Below, in pieces: positions 5,221 through 6,343 of a stretch of DNA of 6,343 nt. A program made the position numbers and the translations under genes. Source of the DNA: Peptostreptococcaceae bacterium (GTDB lineage: Bacteria > Bacillota > Clostridia > Peptostreptococcales > Anaerovoracaceae). Where the stretch lies: the NCBI GenBank assembly GCA_016650115.1, contig JAENWI010000087.1, forward strand, positions 1 to 6,343, read 5' to 3'. Each line of letters opens with the position of its first letter. Position 1 is the first letter of the stretch. Under the pieces are notes generated by a model, which had not been told where the DNA came from, searched no databases, and saw only the letters and a program-made list of their open reading frames with translations.

Positions 5221-6070
5221 CTTTTAAATATGAAATAATATGTTTGGATGCGTTTGCTCCGTCGGATACTGCCTTTGAAACCTGCCAAAAGCCGCCAATA
5301 CAATCGCCTGCCGCAAAAATCCCATTAATTGTAGTCATGAAGTTTTCGTTCACAATTAAATTGGTTCCTTCGGTCAAAGCGCCTAAAGATTTAGCAAAAT
5401 CGGTCGCTGAAGCCGTTCCAAGGGCAACAAAAATCCCATCAACTAGGTATTCGCCTTTATCAGTGACGATTGTCTCAACACGATCCTGACCTTTAATTTC
5501 CAGTATTTTATCAGAAACAATTAATTGCTCAGGTGCCAGCTTGTTTGTAGTAGTATCGAGACCATTCGTAAATAATTTTATATTTTGGGTAAAGTGTTGT
5601 AAATCTGCGATTTCAGATGCGGCGTAATCGCCGTTTCCAATAACTGCTAATGGTTTATCACGATAAAAAAAGCCATCACAAACAGCACAAAAGCTTATAC
5701 CTTTTCCGTTAAGAGAATCAAATCCTTTTACTTTCAATCCCGAACGAGTCATTCCTGTTGCAAGAAGAACAACGCGTGCCTCGAATTCAGAATTAGTTGT
5801 TTGAACAATAAAATTTTCTTCCTGTTTGATACCGACAACTTCATCAGATAAAATTTGAATGCCTAGTTTTTCAGCCTGAGTTATTCCACGATTTAACAAT
5901 TCTATTCCACTGACTGGTTCTGGAAAACCATAATAATTTTCTATTTTTTCGGCTTTTTCAAGAGAACCCATGCCTTTTCCAATTACGAGTACGTCTAAAT
6001 TAGCTCTTTTTAAATATATTGCCGCAGAAATGCCTGCAGGGCCTTTTCCGATAATAATTACATCTCTCAT
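5207..6070 (-). CDS. Thioredoxin reductase-like FAD flavoprotein, probably not NADPH-dependent (FFTR-like)
   Basis: The product (287 residues) has the two-domain fold of low-molecular-weight thioredoxin reductase, which passes electrons through FAD and a CxxC disulfide to thioredoxin or a similar protein. Visible: FAD-binding GKGPAG (8-13), ATG of the FAD domain (105-107), the redox motif CAVCDG (128-133), a Rossmann-like GNGDYA (145-150), and the C-terminal FAD motif GIFAAGDC (250-257). NADPH enzymes have GGGDSA followed by HRRxxxR, which binds the 2'-phosphate; here the corresponding stretch is IKLFTNGLDTTTNKL (164-178), with no HRR. The protein is also shorter than typical TrxB (about 310-320). 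These traits fit the ferredoxin-dependent flavin thioredoxin reductases (FFTR) described in clostridia; the donor is inferred. No thioredoxin gene is adjacent. The start overlaps the acyltransferase stop as ATGA and has an AGGAGG site with 6-nt spacing. Confidence 0.88.
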   Translation of the reverse strand: MRDVIIIGKGPAGISAAIYLKRANLDVLVIGKGMGSLEKAEKIENYYGFPEPVSGIELLNRGITQAEKLGIQILSDEVVGIKQEENFIVQTTNSEFEARVVLLATGMTRSGLKVKGFDSLNGKGISFCAVCDGFFYRDKPLAVIGNGDYAASEIADLQHFTQNIKLFTNGLDTTTNKLAPEQLIVSDKILEIKGQDRVETIVTDKGEYLVDGIFVALGTASATDFAKSLGALTEGTNLIVNENFMTTINGIFAAGDCIGGFWQVSKAVSDGANASKHIISYLKASPL

Positions 6071-6343
6071 GATAGTCCTCCTCTAATAATTCCTTCTACT
6101 ACACCAGATAGTTCTGATGCTTCAGCCTTTGAAAGGTTTTTAGTTTCAATTGCTTTATGAATAGTGATATCTACGCTTGCCTTCTGAGGATATCCTTTTT
6201 CCTCAAAAATACGCCAGGTTCCATTAATGGTTATTGGAATAACAGGCACTCCGGATTTTGTGGCAACTCTAAGACTGCCTTTTTTAAATTCGCCCATCTT
6301 AGCACCTTTGCTTCTTGTGCCTTCAGGATAAACAAGGATGGAA
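6067..6343 (-). CDS. plsC: PlsC-type 1-acyl-sn-glycerol-3-phosphate acyltransferase, C-terminal part (5' end outside window)
   Basis: PlsC-family enzymes acylate lysophosphatidic acid at the inner face of the membrane to give phosphatidic acid, the precursor of phospholipids. The frame is open to the window edge; 91 residues and the stop are visible. The fragment begins SILVYPEGTRSKGAKMGEFKKGS, in which PEGTRS is acyltransferase motif III and the phosphate-binding Arg is present, followed by VPVIPITINGTW, motif IV. The catalytic HX4D motif is upstream of the window, so activity cannot be judged. An internal ATG at 6297-6295 is not the start, because motif III lies before it. The gene overlaps the flavoprotein gene by ATGA, so the two are probably translated from one mRNA; a functional link is not evident. 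The exact family branch (PlsC or another LPLAT member) is less certain. Confidence 0.9.
   Translation of the reverse strand, partial: SILVYPEGTRSKGAKMGEFKKGSLRVATKSGVPVIPITINGTWRIFEEKGYPQKASVDITIHKAIETKNLSKAEASELSGVVEGIIRGGLS
6077..6082 (-). promoter_or_regulatory. Ribosome binding site of the flavoprotein gene, inside the acyltransferase gene
   Basis: On the minus strand AGGAGG lies 6 nt before the ATG at 6070-6068, within the RGG codons near the end of the upstream acyltransferase gene. It fixes the flavoprotein start. Confidence 0.88.

Noticed and set aside
4953..5303. Minus-strand frame across the trpS end and the intergenic hairpins
   Set aside because: It runs through two terminators and the ends of two well-supported genes; no domain or ribosome site.
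5196..5489. Plus-strand frame opposite the flavoprotein gene
   Set aside because: It is antisense to clearly conserved FAD-binding residues of the flavoprotein and has no ribosome site.

Overview
The window looks like chromosomal DNA from a low-GC, anaerobic, Clostridia-type Firmicute. The signs are AT-rich sequence, frequent AGA arginine codons, strong AGGAGG ribosome sites, a SigB/SigF-type sigma factor next to an RsbW-type kinase gene, and a thioredoxin reductase-like flavoprotein of a kind known from clostridia. The genus cannot be fixed from this window. The gyrB-gyrA pair, and a consensus DnaA-box palindrome downstream, suggest that the locus lies near the replication origin, although dnaA and dnaN are not in view.

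Layout. Positions 1-5023 carry a tight plus-strand gene string: the 3' end of gyrB (1-345), complete gyrA (359-2890), a small RsbW/SpoIIAB-like ATPase-fold anti-sigma factor (2899-3303), a SigB-type sigma factor that overlaps it by ATGA (3300-4034), and trpS (4043-5023). Gaps are 13 nt or less, so all five are probably co-transcribed at least in part. Positions 5024-5206 form a convergent intergenic region with three inverted repeats: a long composite hairpin terminator after trpS, a perfect 18-bp palindrome that embeds two opposed consensus DnaA boxes, and a terminator for the opposite strand. Positions 5207-6343 carry a minus-strand pair: a PlsC-type acyltransferase cut by the window edge, overlapping by ATGA a short thioredoxin reductase-like flavoprotein.

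How the parts fit. GyrB and GyrA form DNA gyrase. The small ATPase-fold protein and the sigma factor form a likely regulator pair, but no anti-anti-sigma (RsbV/SpoIIAA) gene lies beside them, and the anti-sigma has lost residues usually needed to bind Mg-ATP while carrying a CxxC and a CxC motif. TrpRS ends the string with no T-box leader. On the other strand the flavoprotein keeps FAD and CxxC redox motifs but lacks the NADPH 2'-phosphate motif, which points to a ferredoxin-type donor.

Most worth follow-up: the DnaA-box palindrome, the atypical anti-sigma factor, and the electron donor of the flavoprotein. Nothing here shows a defence system, mobile element or CRISPR array.
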